Shown: positions 21,951-34,496 of the stretch, one piece after another | Layout of the letters: every line of letters begins with the position of its first letter | Position numbering within the stretch: the stretch's first letter is position 1 | DNA from: Xiphydria camelus | Lineage: Eukaryota > Arthropoda > Insecta > Hymenoptera > Xiphydriidae | Assembly: GCA_963678675.1 (NCBI GenBank) | Contig: OY783199.1 | Coordinates: forward strand, 22,627,546-22,691,545 | DNA length: 64,000 nt | Reading direction: 5' to 3' | Translations under genes and position numbers: made by a program | The notes under the pieces: generated by a model | Databases searched by the model: none | Seen by the model: only the letters and a program-made list of their open reading frames with translations | Told to the model about the DNA's origin: nothing

Positions 21951-24900
21951 ATAGCCCTTTCACTACCAAATTTTTATTTAGTACAGTGGAAGCAGGCGGG
22001 TAAAATTCTTCAAATTTTCCACATAAAAATTACTGACATCACTGTACACAACTGTGTACACAGATAGCGAAAGGGTTAAAACGATTCCTCAAGACAATTC
22101 CGATTCAGGATCAGGGACTAGCCTGAATTAGTCCAGCAAAAAGTGAACTGAAAATCATGAATCGTGATTCAGTTTCCTAGCCGGGTTTTGAAAATGATAA
22201 GGTATACAATGCCTAATTTAGAGCACGCAGATCAGTATCATATCAGGCTCTAAAGAGAATATTGAATCTAGGCATGTCGTAAAATTCCCTAAGCAGGCCC
22301 CAGTCGAACTCAGAGAATGCTTGGATGAATTTCTACACGTGTATTTAAGAAAAAGAGGGCAAGAATCCATTTGTTCTGATTGTGAGTGTATTCCTGCACT
22401 TTACCAAAAAATTGTTCTTGAATTTGCATACTATAATTATTCTTCTAGATTCGTCGGCGTTAAATATATCTACTAATTACACGTATCTTAGGCTTTGCTA
22501 TTTTGCTCGGTGGAAATGAAAGATTATACTCGTTAAATGTCATTCTTGGCCTTCGTAATTAGCCACGGTTTCGATCTCCTCTTTTATATCAACTCCCTCA
22601 GCCGACTTCTCATTTCGCCGATCCAACGTTATTTGGAGAAGAGTGCCGCAGTCGCTTTCGCGTCTCCCGGGAAGGCGCATCCCCATATTAATTCCCCGCA
22701 AACAATTCCCTGTGAGTCAATCGAGAATAGCTGGCTGTCCCGTCGCTTCTCGCCTTCATTGAAATTGCGAACCCGCTCCAGATTTCAAGCGGGATCCAAT
22801 TGAAATTTGAAATGTATTTTAATAGACGCACCTGAGGATTATGAAAAGTTTAAAGCTTAACCCTTCTGAGGTGGCGCTTTTTCACCCACGCTTCATTAAT
22901 ATATGTCTTTCAATTTTTCTAATGAATGTAGAGCTATCATATTAAAATCATCGTATTCGCGACACTTCAGTGAAGGAATACGTAGCCGGTGATCATTCAA
23001 GTCGAAGTAGTTAAGCAATTATGACGATTTAAAAAAAATGCGGGGCCACGCTCATCGCGCGACCTCAAAAGGGATATCGCATCGTTGAAATTGTAATGTA
23101 CTGTACATAGCATTTCATAGACGTCAAATGTGAAATTATGCAGCCGAAAACAAGAGAGAGAAGTTAACAAATCTTCAACATCTAAGAGTCATTAATATAT
23201 TGAATTACTTTTTCGTAAATTTGCCCGCGCACTCTTGGATTTGCTTGAATTCAAGAATACTCAAAAACAGGAAGTCAATTTATTTGCTGTTCATTTTTAT
23301 TATTTAGCATAATCATTTTCTAATTCTTCTTTGGTTTTGAAAATGCTTACTTCATCAAATATATTATTGTTTCGTGCTTAATTATGAAATTGTATTTAAT
23401 CAATCTAAATAAAACAAAACCGCAAACTCTTAGGCATCCTTCCCTTGTGTAATAGGCGAGTGGGTACATATTCATATCGAATATTTTCTCAACGACCGAA
23501 TGGCACGCAGACTTTCTAACGTTTAAAAGTAGCTTTATATTCGCGTCCGTCGATAATGAAATTTTCACGACTCGTGCCATTTGAACTGCACGCAAATACG
23601 CTGAAAAGTTCCTCCGGCTTACGCATTACTTACGCTACGAGAGCCCCCTCGATGTAGAACTCGTTTCGGATGCTGCGACACGATAAAGAGCAACAAGTGC
23701 TTCTTTACTGCTTGCCAAACCAAACGTATAGAATCAACTCACAATTTCTCTCGGCTACGTAAATTGCCGCCCTTCCACTTCTCCTTTTTTCTACGCGTCA
23801 CTTAATCTCCCACTTCGATAAAAATCGTTAATCGCATTTGCAGAATCGAGGAGCCAAGTTCCGAGAATAGACATCGGATAATGAAAGGCATTAGTGTTTC
23901 CGAAGCTTGATCAATCTATAATATTGGCAAGAAGAGATTTTTCTTGTCCTTTTGTCACTTTTTTTTTGCTCGAATAAAAGGCGTGGTCCAACGACTTCTC
24001 TCGATTAATCGAAAATGATTAAACCGCAGGAAATATTTATGTAGTAATTATATATATATAAAAGGGTCGAGAAAAATTATATTTTTCGGTTTAATCCATT
24101 TTTTGGATTTTTTAATTATACGAAGAATAAAATTTCAAAATTTCGCGTTGCCAATCGGTACCTTCGAGAGGATCAATCGAATCTATTTTGCTTATTATAT
24201 ACATGTAATAACATTTATTTCATTGCCTCTTCCTTTATTTGCCGTTTTAGTAATTCATCCGTCAATGTGTCCAGTCAATGCGAGCAATTCGACTATACGC
24301 AACACTGCACCTAAATAAATTCGCCGCTATTAATCGAGCAACTGTGTCAGTTCACGATGCAAATTCGGTTAGATACCGCATAAGAAACGATCATATTTGT
24401 TTATTCAATTTGTAATCCGTATTCAATGCCATACAAAGAAGAAAAGCTTCGAAAAAATAATTATTTGCAGAGTTATAAGTCCGTTTTTCTCTGTTGTATT
24501 ATGTCGTCATCGAGAAACCATAAGAGAGAGACGTACTTATGCGAAGCAAATAAATACGAAAGAGATAGACCTACAATATTATGACGTATACTACATTTTT
24601 AAATATAATTTTCCAGCTTAAATAGAGCAGAAAATGAAAAATGAAAAAATACGTGGCAAATATAATAATTTTATTCAAATTTGTCAAATCTATAATAAAA
24701 AGAATTAGTGAGAGAACCGAATTTTAAACCTCGATAAAATTAATGAAATAGATTCGGTTTAAAGAATTTGGTAACTCAACCGTTAGTATCACATTTTAAT
24801 GCAACCACCAATGGTTTTTGGCTAATAATTCAGCAATTAAGCATCAAATCTTAGATCTTCCTTCTTCCTTCTTATCTCGTTACTTTCGAATTCTCCTCTG

Positions 24901-25410
24901 AAGATGTTCAGTTAACACAGAGAATTCGACTATACGCCATTAGGCCAGGATAAATTCAGCGGTATTGATGAAGGAACCGTGAGGGGATGCGAGGATTTAT
25001 ATATCACAAGATAAATTATAGCGAATTTGGCTGAAGGCAGCGGCGAGAGAGGATATAGATTTATAGTGGTAGGATGGAGCGGATGGAGACTTCGTAGCAT
25101 TGGGGTGCTGGACTATAAAGCATCGAGAATAGGATTCATAGCAATCGCTTTAATCGAGGACGAAGGATGAAGGGTACAGGATAGAACGCCATTTCTTCCA
25201 CACTTCAGTATATACATATGTACGACATATAATAGCGATCGAAGTTCGTCATTCAGGACCGCAACGATAACATAAATTAGCAATCGTTCTCGTACCAACG
25301 TTCTTAAAGGCTAATAGACAATCGTCTAGCGATAATAACTATAGGTTCGGTAAAGATAAAGAAGAAAGCAATATCGCTGATGAAACCTGCTTTAGTTTCT
25401 TATTCTTATG
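21951..25410. other. No gene seen; weak local duplication
   Basis: Mostly AT-rich. A small imperfect hairpin spans about 21952-22076 (ends GCCCTTTC and GAAAGGGTT). Positions 24262-24345 and 24920-24995 share a diverged block centred on AATTCGACTATACGC followed by ATAAATTC, about 660 bp apart in direct orientation. Open frames at 22537-22803 and elsewhere show no domain. Confidence 0.4.
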
Positions 25411-25490
25411 CCAGAGAGAGGGTGAGGAGAGAGAGAGGGGAGAGAGAGAGAGAGAGGGGGATGGAGGGGGAGGAAGAGAGAGGAAAGACA
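25411..25490. repeat. GA-rich microsatellite
   Basis: Imperfect (GA)n tract with G-runs, about 80 bp. Confidence 0.9.
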
Positions 25491-25978
25491 GGACTCCACC
25501 AAGAATTCGAAGCTCTTCCATTGTTTTTCTTCGTTCTCTCCCTCCTCTTCGAGTAATCCAATTATTACATGTTAATTAACAAACATACTGCAAGTTCTTA
25601 ATTGTTTTCTTCTACATCAAATCGTTTATCAAATGTACAGACATTTTACAATATATTTTAATCTAACCAAAAAAGATATGTATTTAGGAAGTTATACACT
25701 TCGCGAGACTAACTCTTTATTTTTCTTGAACTTCGAGAAAAAGACTATCGAATCGGACTAATCTTGCGAAATAAATACCGTGCGTCGTCGATCTAATTAA
25801 TTTAAATTTGTTTCGAAAGTAAAATCGTTCAAATTATCGGAAAAGGTTTATTGATTCAGCCAGATCTTTTTCCTGGTCGTGGATCATTCGAACATCGTGG
25901 AGGGATCGACGTACATCGAAAAAGGACGCTCTCGATTTCATTATGCAATTTCAATTCGATGTCGATTAATAGCTCTCC
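25491..25978. other. AT-rich spacer
   Basis: No feature was recognised. Confidence 0.4.
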
Positions 25979-25982
25979 TTAA

Positions 25983-26569
25983 CACGTTGGTCACCGCGTC
26001 ACCCAAGTAAGGGTGACGCTTTTCTTGTTCAAGTTAAACATGATTTTCAGTTGGATTTTTAAAAGGAATTTAATGGAATAAGCACTGAAATATAAATTTA
26101 GGATATACAACAGAAATATTAAAAATATACACATTATAGAATACTTTTTATGAATTTATATTTATGATAAAATGGATCCTTTATAATGTCGAAAAGTTAA
26201 CGAATTGACCTGAATTCGGGTACTCGGGGGTTTTCGGAGTCGCTGATTATGAATCCGAGGCCAGAATTGCAAAATTAGTAGATCGCGCATGCGCCGTATC
26301 GTGGCGCCATCTAGGAATTTTGCAATTTTAGTCTCAGGTTCGTAATCAGCGACCCCAAAAACCCCCGGATACCCGAATTCGGGGCAATTACCCAATTTTA
26401 CGTCGAGATTTGATCCGCGCATGCGCCGTATAGTGGCGCCATCTACGAATTTTACAATTCTGGTCGTGGATTCGTAATCAGCGACCCCGAAAACCCCCAG
26501 GTACCTGAATTCAGGTCAATCCGTTAACAATCTGTAAACTCAACCGAATCGCGTTGGGCGACGAACGTG
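25983..26569. mobile_element. TTAA-flanked piggyBac-like element with inner foldback
   Basis: TTAA lies at 25979-25982 and 26570-26573. The tips are CACGTTGGTCACCGCG and, inverted on the right, CACGTTCGTCGCCCAACGCG. Inside, 26193-26528 is itself bounded by inverted copies of a 'gttaacg..ttgacctgaattc' end and contains three related blocks with 'gtggcgccatcta' and 'gcgaccccgaaa'-type phrases in both orientations. The left part matches 1255-1599 in reverse. There is no transposase frame. The inner foldback may be a second element nested in the first. Confidence 0.75.
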
Positions 26570-26573
26570 TTAA

Positions 26574-28017
26574 AGGGGTCTATCCATGGGTGAGACTTTG
26601 AAAGCTTTCATTTCGTAAAAAATATTCGTCTACGTTCGATACTTTGAGGGAGAAAGAAATAACAAATAAAAATAATGAGACCATCGTTACCCTTCGAATT
26701 GCATCGTCCTTCGCAATAGAAAATATATTATCTACACTCACATTTGTGCAGTAATTCTAGATCGAATCGAAAGTGGTAAAATATTAATCAATGCTATTAC
26801 ATGTTTTGTGTTGCTTTTTCACTTATCTTATAAAAACATCTCGACATTACTTCGCGTGAGCATAGAAAAGATTTTGTTAACATTTACTTAAACATATATA
26901 TATTTGTGATTCATAGATTTACCACTTGTGCTTCGCCCTCAAATATCAACAAAAGAACGATGGTTTTGGCGAACCTATCGCTGCAATTGAAAGTTCCGTT
27001 GCCGCTTTTCTTGATCGATATGGAGAAGTTCATATAATTGCATACAAGTTACAGGATAACTGCACCAGTAGTCTACCATTTAAGGGCCGTCTTTTAGCAC
27101 TATTGGAAGTTGGCAAAATTAACACGATTTTGCAAGACCGTAATATTTCCTTCTCTACTTATTTTTATACACCATAATCAATTTTAATCGATCATATTTG
27201 ATTATTTCCATGGCGCTGCCACTGAAGTTTCTATGTAATCGTCAAAAAATGTATTATACATTAAAGAGAGCGGCAGGCGATGCCGACGATTTCAAATGGA
27301 TTTAACAAGTGACTGTATATTGTATTTCGAGCAATATTATGTTCTTAGAGTAAATTTGGGCGCGGTAGAGGTCATCGAATTATTCCGTTGAACTCAATAT
27401 AATTACTTTCAGCATCATCACTCTTTTCTGTGCAGAGTTATTACAGTCTGCGTGACACATACGGAGAATTTTGATTTTTTACTTTTAGAAAATTCAAAGC
27501 ACACGAGTTCAGCAGATGTAGTTGCTCAATGAGAATACGATGTCTATTGGAGACCATTGAATATTAAGCAATGAGGATTGAATTTTAATTGAATCACTTT
27601 CTTCCTATGAATCGGTATACCCTGGCTGAATACCACCCGAAAAATTCCTATGAGTTGTTTTCGAAATTTCTAGAATTGAAAGATGCCCTTTAAGTAGACG
27701 GTATTTCCAATAGTCAGCAAAACGTCTCTTTTTTTCTACCCAAGGATATCTTCATATATTTGTCATATTAAATGGCCTACTATCGATGCAACTATCTGAG
27801 AAAAATGTTTATATATAATCATATATGTATGAACATATATAATTTGATATAATAAGATTCGAAATTTGTCTCTTTATGATTATGTACGAAGAATTATGTA
27901 ATCATATATGGTCAGCCAATTTCAGATATTTAATCAGTTCTAAAATTTTCGACTTTATTCAGATTTAAATATATCAAATGACATCTGATCTTATATGATT
28001 ATATATAATTCTTCATA
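26574..28017. other. No gene assigned; contains one half of an old duplication
   Basis: Positions 27134-27560 are a diverged direct duplicate of 49641-50040 (see that entry). An 83-codon frame at 26926-27177 lies just upstream. Its composition is protein-like, but I do not recognise it and see no splice or promoter context. The rest is AT-rich, with 'atatatgatt' runs at 27800-28015. Confidence 0.4.
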
Positions 28018-28019
28018 TA

Positions 28020-28988
28020 CAGCGTGTCCCACAATGATCATCACAACAGGAACCGGGAGATTCCTTGTTAAAAACTATAAGGTGTATGAAGTGTATGGTA
28101 AGTTATAATGTCGAGGGGGCGATAGTTAAGGAACTAAAAGAGTTTGAAGATGACCAATAGGATGACAGTTGCGCTGGTAAAGAGGAAGTAGGAAGGCGTA
28201 AGAGGCTACGTCCAAAGCCTACTCTGATTGTATTCGCAGAAAAAGTCTCTAACGCTAAACTGCTATTAGCCGATTGAGATCACCTGTAAGTGCAATATCG
28301 GAGCAGGTCTTGAACAAAGCCCCTTATATATATCTATTTATGAGTTAACGATGTTTGCGGGTGGAACTGTCATTCTATTGGCCATCTTAAAATTCTTTTA
28401 GTTCCTTCATTTTTGTAGCAATGATTTATTACAATAAGAAAAACCTAAATAATAATCATAACAAAACAACGTTACAAGAACTGCTGAAACTGACCTCCTC
28501 CAACCCTTACACATGCCTCCGCTCTTCTTCTCATTGATTCCCGTATTCTATAGAACATTCCCGGAGAATTTCTTACGGTTTTTTCTCGATAACGGTGGCA
28601 GATACGAAAAAACTACAGGAGACCAAGAAGTTTGTAAACAAAACAGAAAATTTATTTTGTATTTTAGAATCTACCAGAGGCGCACCGCAAAAAAATCGTG
28701 GGGGAGAAAAGGGGGCACGACCCCTGAAAAAATAACCTCCTGTAGGTTCTCACAACCATTTGACATGCCCAATGATATAAGCCCTACAGCATAACCTACA
28801 TTCCAAATTTGAGCTAAATATCTTAAAAACTGCATGAGCTATAAAAAAAATGTTTGAAATTTCAACACCCTGTAGATCAGTAACGAAGCTTTTACGGGAC
28901 TATGTTTATCTGAACTTTTAGTCATGAAATAAGCCAAAGAGTAATTATGACCTCCTTCCGTTTGGATATTATATTTAGGGACACCCTG
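28020..28988. mobile_element. TA-flanked transposon relic with CAGCGTGTCCC ends
   Basis: The tips CAGCGTGTCCC and GGGACACCCTG are inverted with one mismatch and flanked by TA (28018-28019, 28989-28990). The left 380 bp fold on themselves ('ggaactaaaagag...ccaataggatgacag' at 28132-28171 pairs with 28368-28410). They are homologous to both ends of the element at 36341-37835. The right part carries a minus-strand transposase C-terminus. It may be a composite of two elements. Confidence 0.65.
28472..28590 (-). pseudogene. C-terminal scrap of a mariner-like transposase
   Basis: On the minus strand, about 38 residues end in the segment SMRRRAEACVRVGGGQFQQF, then one leucine and a TAA (stop at 28474-28472). 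This matches the conserved C-terminal tail of a large insect mariner-like group (pattern R.R...C....GG.FE..L-stop). The catalytic core is missing. The fragment lies in the expected place near one end of the element at 28020-28988. Confidence 0.65.
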
Positions 28989-29107
28989 TATATGCTCTTA
29001 TATGATTATACTATGTAAACATTTTTTCCTGGGTAACTCATTTAATGTTCCCTATTTTTCATACATGATCAAGAGAAGCCAAACAACGTTCACTGGTTGT
29101 ACATTAA

Positions 29108-29166
29108 AGGGTGCTTTACACGACGCTAGTAACTCTTACGAGTTACTAGCATCGTGTAAAGCACCC
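29108..29166. mobile_element. 59-bp near-perfect palindrome with TTAA flanks
   Basis: The arms (AGGGTGCTTTACACGACGCT on the left, then AGTAACTC) pair almost completely with the right side around a 4-base centre. TTAA lies at 29104-29107 and 29167-29170. It is a short version of the 178-bp hairpin at 36765-36942, sharing the outer arms, so it looks like an internally deleted copy. Confidence 0.75.
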
Positions 29167-29170
29167 TTAA

Positions 29171-29654
29171 ATCTCATTAGAGGTGTTTCGAGTAGACTAG
29201 TATGCACATATACAACTCGTACGAGACAAAATAAAGTACATTATAGTCGGGCGAACTTGCACATGTACATTTACACAGGCTAGTAAACTCGGGTCGCCTT
29301 CTGAGCGTACGTAACGGACGCGACATTCCATCCGGTCCATTCTTCGGCGAAATCGAACCCTCGGATGCTACCGAATGAAAGAAAAAGCTGCGCGTCTCGC
29401 GAATCTTTAGAAACGAAAGGAGGCTTTGTCGTTTAATGCGCGACGGGCACGAAGGAGACCTTGCGGGGCTCGAGCACAGTCGCCCGTTTATGATCATAGC
29501 GAGAGAAATGATAAGCGGAGGACAGACCTTGCGTTCGAGAGTGGTTCCTTCCTCCTTTTTTTACCTTCATTGTGTTGGACGGACATAAGGAGAGTCGTCT
29601 CTTTTCCTATCTCCATCTCTTTCTCCTTCACTTTCCTTCACTCACCCGCTTCCA

Positions 29655-29686
<32 letters not shown>

Positions 29687-30956
29687 GTATCTCTCTTTCA
29701 CTCACTCACTCACCCACTCGTTCATTCGCTCACTCACGGACTCACTGCTCTTTCTTTATTCTTGATTTTCATGAATAAATTATTGATATGCATCGGTTTA
29801 TAGAAGCGATAGAATTTATATTTTATATTTATAACGCAGCGCGCGTTCGTAAAGACACGTAAGCTATATTAATATTTATATATATTTTTATGTATAACCG
29901 TAGAGTGCGTAATGTGTACGTATTTATATTATGTACAGAGAATTTATTTATTTATATACACGGGAGCAGGATGGTCTTCACGCTCATCAATATCATCCCC
30001 ACTTGCATCGGGGTTTCTCACCTCTCCTCGTCCATCATGACAGTCGATAAATATTATCATTAAGACAATTATTATTAGCATTGTTATTGCAATACTAACG
30101 ACCGTTATTGTTTCCATTGTTATTACTTATTATATAATATTTACATTTTTCCGCCGTGTCACGGGGAGATTTATAATAGCGCCTAAATATAATTCGTAGA
30201 GGTGAGGGAGGACATTCCGAAATACGCCCGCACTTCGAACTCGATCTCTAAGAGAGAGAGACGAAGTATTTCTTTCTCTGGAATATTATTTGCGGCGAGA
30301 ACTTGGCGAATTTTCTCTTATTCTCCCCGAGTCCCGAGAGCTGAGAGAAATATACGGCATCTCAATGAGATCCAGTCCAGATCAGATCCTCGCGATTACC
30401 CCAGCTCCCCGCACTATCTTCCACGATTCTCAATTTCCGTCACGTTAAGGAGTCGCAGCGAATCCCGCCAGCTATTCGCTACCGCTGGCACTCCATCTCA
30501 AATCACTTTTCTCGTCAATTCACAAATAATGACGTGTCAATGTAGGTAGTGAACAACAAGAGATACGCCTGTTATTAAAACAATAAAAATTGAGTAATTG
30601 CGCTGAGAAAAAAATTTGATTGAAAAAGATTTAGAAGTTAAAATAGTCGAAATAACAATATATTCATCTAAGTTATGGAAATAGTATTTATTTCAATACT
30701 CGTTTATTTACAGTAAGTATAAACATAATCGAGGTGAGTAGATATTAGTCACACTAAAAAAATGTTTACTTGGTCCAACCGCATATAAATAGTCATACAT
30801 GGCGGACTGAATATGTAAAGTTGTAACAACTAAATATCTACTTAGAGTAATTAAACAAAAATTAGTTGTGAATGAACGAGTATTGAATTGAACACAGTTA
30901 TCTAAATTGAGAAAATATTTAATTGCACGAAATAATTCAAATTAAATAGGAGTTGA
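29171..30956. other. No gene seen; CT-rich tract
   Basis: Positions 29600-29740 are a CT-rich low-complexity tract with imperfect (CT)n and CACT runs. GC-richer patches at 29280-29560 and 30190-30550 have open frames (for example 115 codons at 30202) without domains. The rest is AT-rich. Confidence 0.4.
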
Positions 30957-31548
30957 GGGAGGGGCAAAGTGGGGATCGTAACGTATTACAAATTTGTTCA
31001 TATATATATAATAAAAAAAAGTTAATTTAGTTGTAAATGAAATTTGTGTCTCTTCCTTGATCGATATCGCACTTGTGAAAAATTTTTAAATAGTAATATT
31101 CAATAATGTCTGAATATAATATACTGTTAACGAAAAAACTACTTTCTCCCTGCTTTGTCCCAAGGGCGGGGCAAAGTGGGGACCGGTCAACATTTTTAAT
31201 TGACAGTTCGTTATTTGACAAAAAATCAATATAACGATACCATTCTAGGCTGTATTTGTTATCTAGAGAATTCCCTTCAACACCGTGTAACTAATTTTGG
31301 TGCAGAAAGATTCTTTCATTACTTACTTGTGTTGTAATAACAGAAGATTCTTACATCAAGGCCAAAAAACTAGGTGCGTGTTCCATAACTTCGTTATGTA
31401 ATGTCAGACTGAGCTGCAATGTCCAAAACTACATCAGGGCATTTTGTTAACTAAGTTTATACTGTTTTTGTTAGATATCGCTATGCTACACACGAGTTAT
31501 CGACAACTCTCCGCTTTGCCCCGCTCCCCACTTTGCTCCTCCTTCCCC
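30957..31548. mobile_element. TIR element with 'ggggcaaagtgggga' ends
   Basis: The left end GGGAGGGGCAAAGTGGGGA and the inverted right end TCCCCACTTTGCTCCTCC form terminal repeats. A further copy of the same motif (GGGGCAAAGTGGGGACC) lies inside at about 31167-31183, and another partial inverted copy is at 31510-31521. AT-rich interior without a transposase frame. Confidence 0.65.
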
Positions 31549-32881
31549 TAAATTGATTTAACTAATTTTTTTCTCAATGTGGATCAATTACGTAAATTCC
31601 AAATTGCGCGACTTGAGGCGCTCCGTATTTAATTTTCGACTCTCTCAGTGTGTTCGATAAATAATTAATTATTCGAACAATTAATACCTTAATTGTTCGA
31701 ATACCTTACGATTATTTTGACTAATCCTTTTTACCTACGCTCCGTATTTGATTGTTTCCCGTAATACCCGTAAGTCCTTAAAGACAGAGGCCAACTATGA
31801 GTCACCCATAACCGTACGGTGCGCAGAAAGGACTAATTAATTATTCGTTATAGATTTTTCGTCCTGAGTAATCGAATGGAAAATTAATTTTTAGAATTGT
31901 ACCTAGTTCAAACGTGGTGATCCTTGCATAAGAACTCGCATCCGGGGAAATGCGAAAAAAGTTCTTTACGAGACGGGATAAAGTTTTATCCAGTAGAAAG
32001 AAGAGTTAGAGTGGAGGAAGCCACACAAGGTTAAGAACTGCAATACCGAGACTCTTGCGGTAATCCGAGATATACTTTCATACGGTATAACCCCGATGGG
32101 AGTTACTCTTCTCGGTCGTAAGACAAGCGCAATAAAAAAATGAGCGGAGGTACCTATGTGATGCCCCATCTCTAGACTCAATCGTCTTTTTAGTCTCTCG
32201 AGTCCTTTTCGCATCACTGGATACACTGCACAATGAGTAGAAACACAACAACCACGCACGTAAGTAAGCACCTAGATCAAGAGACAAAATTCTTCGACTC
32301 TAAACGTCCTTCTGATCGTCGATATGGTTGAAATGAAATTGATTTCATGGAATTAAATATTTTAGAAAATATATATCTACTAGTATTTCTAAATTTCAAT
32401 TAAATAAATATTTACATATTGATCCAACAGGTACCTACCATTTGAAATAAGTAAATTACATATCTTGGAGATTTCTGTGATTTCCGATACTTGGGCAATA
32501 ATTTTAGAGAATTCCGATAGTTTCTGGAATCATAAACGGAATAAAACGGAAAACGTCTTCTCACTCTCAAATCTCGAGAAGTTGAGCAGAAATTGATGAA
32601 AAAAGTTGCCAAAGTTTTCTAAGATGTAGAAATGCTTAATCCTCCAGTTTCTTTTTCAAATCAAAGAAGATTTTCTTCTTGGCGTAAGCATCAACGTTGA
32701 AAATAAGACTACATACTGGATATAAAATGAATGTAAACTCACGAGTACCTGACTAAATATTTATCAGTTTCCAAAAAAATTATTTGTCAAAATGACTAAA
32801 TATTTAGATCGTTCTGCTCTTGAAAAACGTGAACAATTCAATTCAACTAATCGAATATTTACTAAAGTAGTCAAAATATAA
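31549..32881. other. No gene seen
   Basis: AT-rich sequence with a few short open frames lacking recognisable motifs. The phrase CGCTCCGTATTT recurs at about 31619 and 31738. Confidence 0.4.
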
Positions 32882-32883
32882 TA

Positions 32884-33450
32884 AAGGGTGAGGCAGTGAA
32901 ACGGCACGATTTCAGTTCGGGCTGGCGGGTTTGGTGGAGGGTCATGAGAGTGGGGGACTGAACCATTGTTGTCTAGACAGGTGAAAATGTGAGTAGCCAT
33001 GACACGTTGGTCCAGAGAACAACGCACGTTTGCTGAAAAGGCTTATTAAAAATTAAGGCTTAGGCAAAAATTCGGATAGTTTTGTTAGTACTTAACGCGC
33101 TTTCCGTCGTGAGTTTAATTTACCCCTCAAGGGCTCCCGTGCCAGCTTGTAAACCCGCCTGGAACCGGAGAGGATTTGAAAGAGCGAATTCTGCAAGAAA
33201 TAAACAACATTCCATTGGAGATGTTACGCAACGTCATGAGCGGATTCACTCTGAGGCTCCGACAATGTGTGGAAAAACAAGGACGTAATCTGTCTGACGC
33301 CACCCCTTCAAAGTATAATTATTTTTCATGTAAAGTAAATTTCCACTAATGTGTGTGTAGACCTGATTTATGGTTAAAATAAAACAACTTTTTTGAAATC
33401 TCTATTTTATGTGATTTTTTAAAATCGTGCCGTTTCACTGCCTCACCCTG
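32884..33450 (+). mobile_element. Tc/mariner deletion derivative keeping both transposase ends
   Basis: Twenty-three-bp inverted ends (GGGTGAGGCAGTGAAACGGC on the left, its inverted copy on the right) are flanked by TA (32882-32883, 33451-33452). It contains the first 16 codons and the last 60 codons of a transposase, but not the catalytic core. It sits only about 105 bp past the stop codon of the GPCR gene, so it lies in or next to that gene's 3' untranslated region. Confidence 0.85.
32999..33349 (+). pseudogene. Transposase remnant: start and C-terminus only
   Basis: The ATG at 32999 begins MTRWSREQRTFAEKAY and hits a stop at 33049. This is the conserved opening of an insect IS630/Tc/mariner-group transposase. 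The C-terminal part is open from about 33167 to a TAA at 33349 and contains EDLKERILQEINNIPLEMLR, then NVMSGFTLRLRQCVEKQGRN, the characteristic tail helix of the same group. The DDE/D centre is deleted. It has the same general type of tail as the fragment at 55528-55863. Confidence 0.8.
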
Positions 33451-33557
33451 TATTAATCCCTCAAAATCTTACATCCAAATTCGATCCATTCGACATTCTC
33501 CCTCGCAGATTTGCAAGTAGTACCCATCAAGGACGTCCCACAAATTATCATTACCCT

Positions 33558-34187
33558 TTACACGGTGACCTCCTCGGAGAATCGACTCTTATCGTCCAGA
33601 TTAATCACGATGGCGTGCGTTCGCGCGTGACCTGATTTACTTTTGCTCTTCTCCTTGAGCGCGTCGCTTTTGTTTCGTGCTTCGCCGGCGATCTCCGTCA
33701 CATCCATTGCCGCACGCACATAACTGGTCGCCGTGACGACAGCCACGTCGGTCCGCGTCCCCGAGACGTTCTCCAGTGTTGTCGACTCCATCACCTGCAT
33801 CACTTCGTCGCTCTCTACTGTCCTCTCTGCCGGTGCCGTTCCGTTCTTCGTGCGATCGATCAAGGACGAACCCTTCCTCTTGGGGCGCTTCGTAGCGACG
33901 CTATTCTTCTCGGTCGCGACGTCACGCGCGACCTCTTCGGGTTCGACGGGCTGCAACTCCGTCTCTGTCGCATCGGTTGACCGCTGCGCGTCCGCGTGGT
34001 CGGCCAACGTTGGGCTACTGCTCAGTCTCAGGCTCGACGAAATCGCCTGGATTGTCGAGACCTGCGTCTCGGCACGATTCGCTGCATCCTGCATTGCCGA
34101 GATTTTGGCGACCAGGTGCCGATTGCCCAGTCGCATGTTCTTTTCCTTCATCAGCTCCAGCTGCGAGTATAGCCGGCGAAACTCGTC
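33558..34187 (-). CDS. GPR158/Smog-like class C GPCR, last coding exon (cytoplasmic tail)
   Basis: Terminal exon, 209 codons, ending in TAA (33560-33558). The acceptor is TTACAG before GAC at 34187, phase 0, continuing directly from the exon at 38260-38093. It begins DEFRRLYSQLELMKEKNMRL, the juxtamembrane helical segment conserved in the GPR158/GPR179/Smog group. About 47 residues look coiled-coil prone (leucine, methionine and alanine heptads). The remainder is serine-, threonine- and charge-rich and probably disordered, with a basic patch KRPKRK. The protein ends FSEEVTV, compatible with a class II PDZ ligand. It is GC-rich against AT-rich flanks, as expected for coding sequence. Exon assignment is from reading frame and splice sites; the tail sequence itself is variable between species. 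Confidence 0.85.
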   Translation of the reverse strand, partial: DEFRRLYSQLELMKEKNMRLGNRHLVAKISAMQDAANRAETQVSTIQAISSSLRLSSSPTLADHADAQRSTDATETELQPVEPEEVARDVATEKNSVATKRPKRKGSSLIDRTKNGTAPAERTVESDEVMQVMESTTLENVSGTRTDVAVVTATSYVRAAMDVTEIAGEARNKSDALKEKSKSKSGHARTHAIVINLDDKSRFSEEVTV

Positions 34188-34254
34188 CTGTAACGAGAAC
34201 GTGTGATTTTTCGTTGGGAAGTCCAGAGAAGAGAATAGAGGAAAATACATTTTC

Positions 34255-34459
34255 CTCACTCATGCCCATTTCGAGGCCTTTTCCAGCCTATTTTTAGACC
34301 GTAAGATGGCGTTTTTCCCGCGTGACACCCTGGGAGTCCGCAGGCTGTCAAAAGATTGCTTAGTCCGAAGTGGGTCCCTTTTCCAAACTGATAAACGCAA
34401 CGTGAAATGAGCTGTGTATACTTCTGTTTGTTTTATTTTGAGAAATGGGCATTCGTGAG
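34255..34459. repeat. TIR repeat just upstream of the last GPCR exon (copy 1)
   Basis: Ends CTCACTCATGCCCATTTC and GAAATGGGCATTCGTGAG are inverted. A second copy, about 90% identical, lies at 59421-59627. This copy begins only 66 bp from the splice acceptor at 34188, so intron sequence next to the branch site borders a transposon. Confidence 0.8.
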
Positions 34460-34496
34460 AAAAAATAGTATATATGTCATTCGCGGCTGAAATCCT

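Noticed and set aside
26926..27177. 83-codon frame with protein-like composition
   Set aside because: No family recognised, no splice or promoter context, and the duplicate at 49.6 kb does not preserve it.
30202..30549. 115-codon plus-strand frame
   Set aside because: Arg/Ser-rich chance frame in a GC-richer patch, no family resemblance.
33733..34297. Plus-strand frames of 157 and 106 codons
   Set aside because: Antisense shadows of the last GPCR exon.
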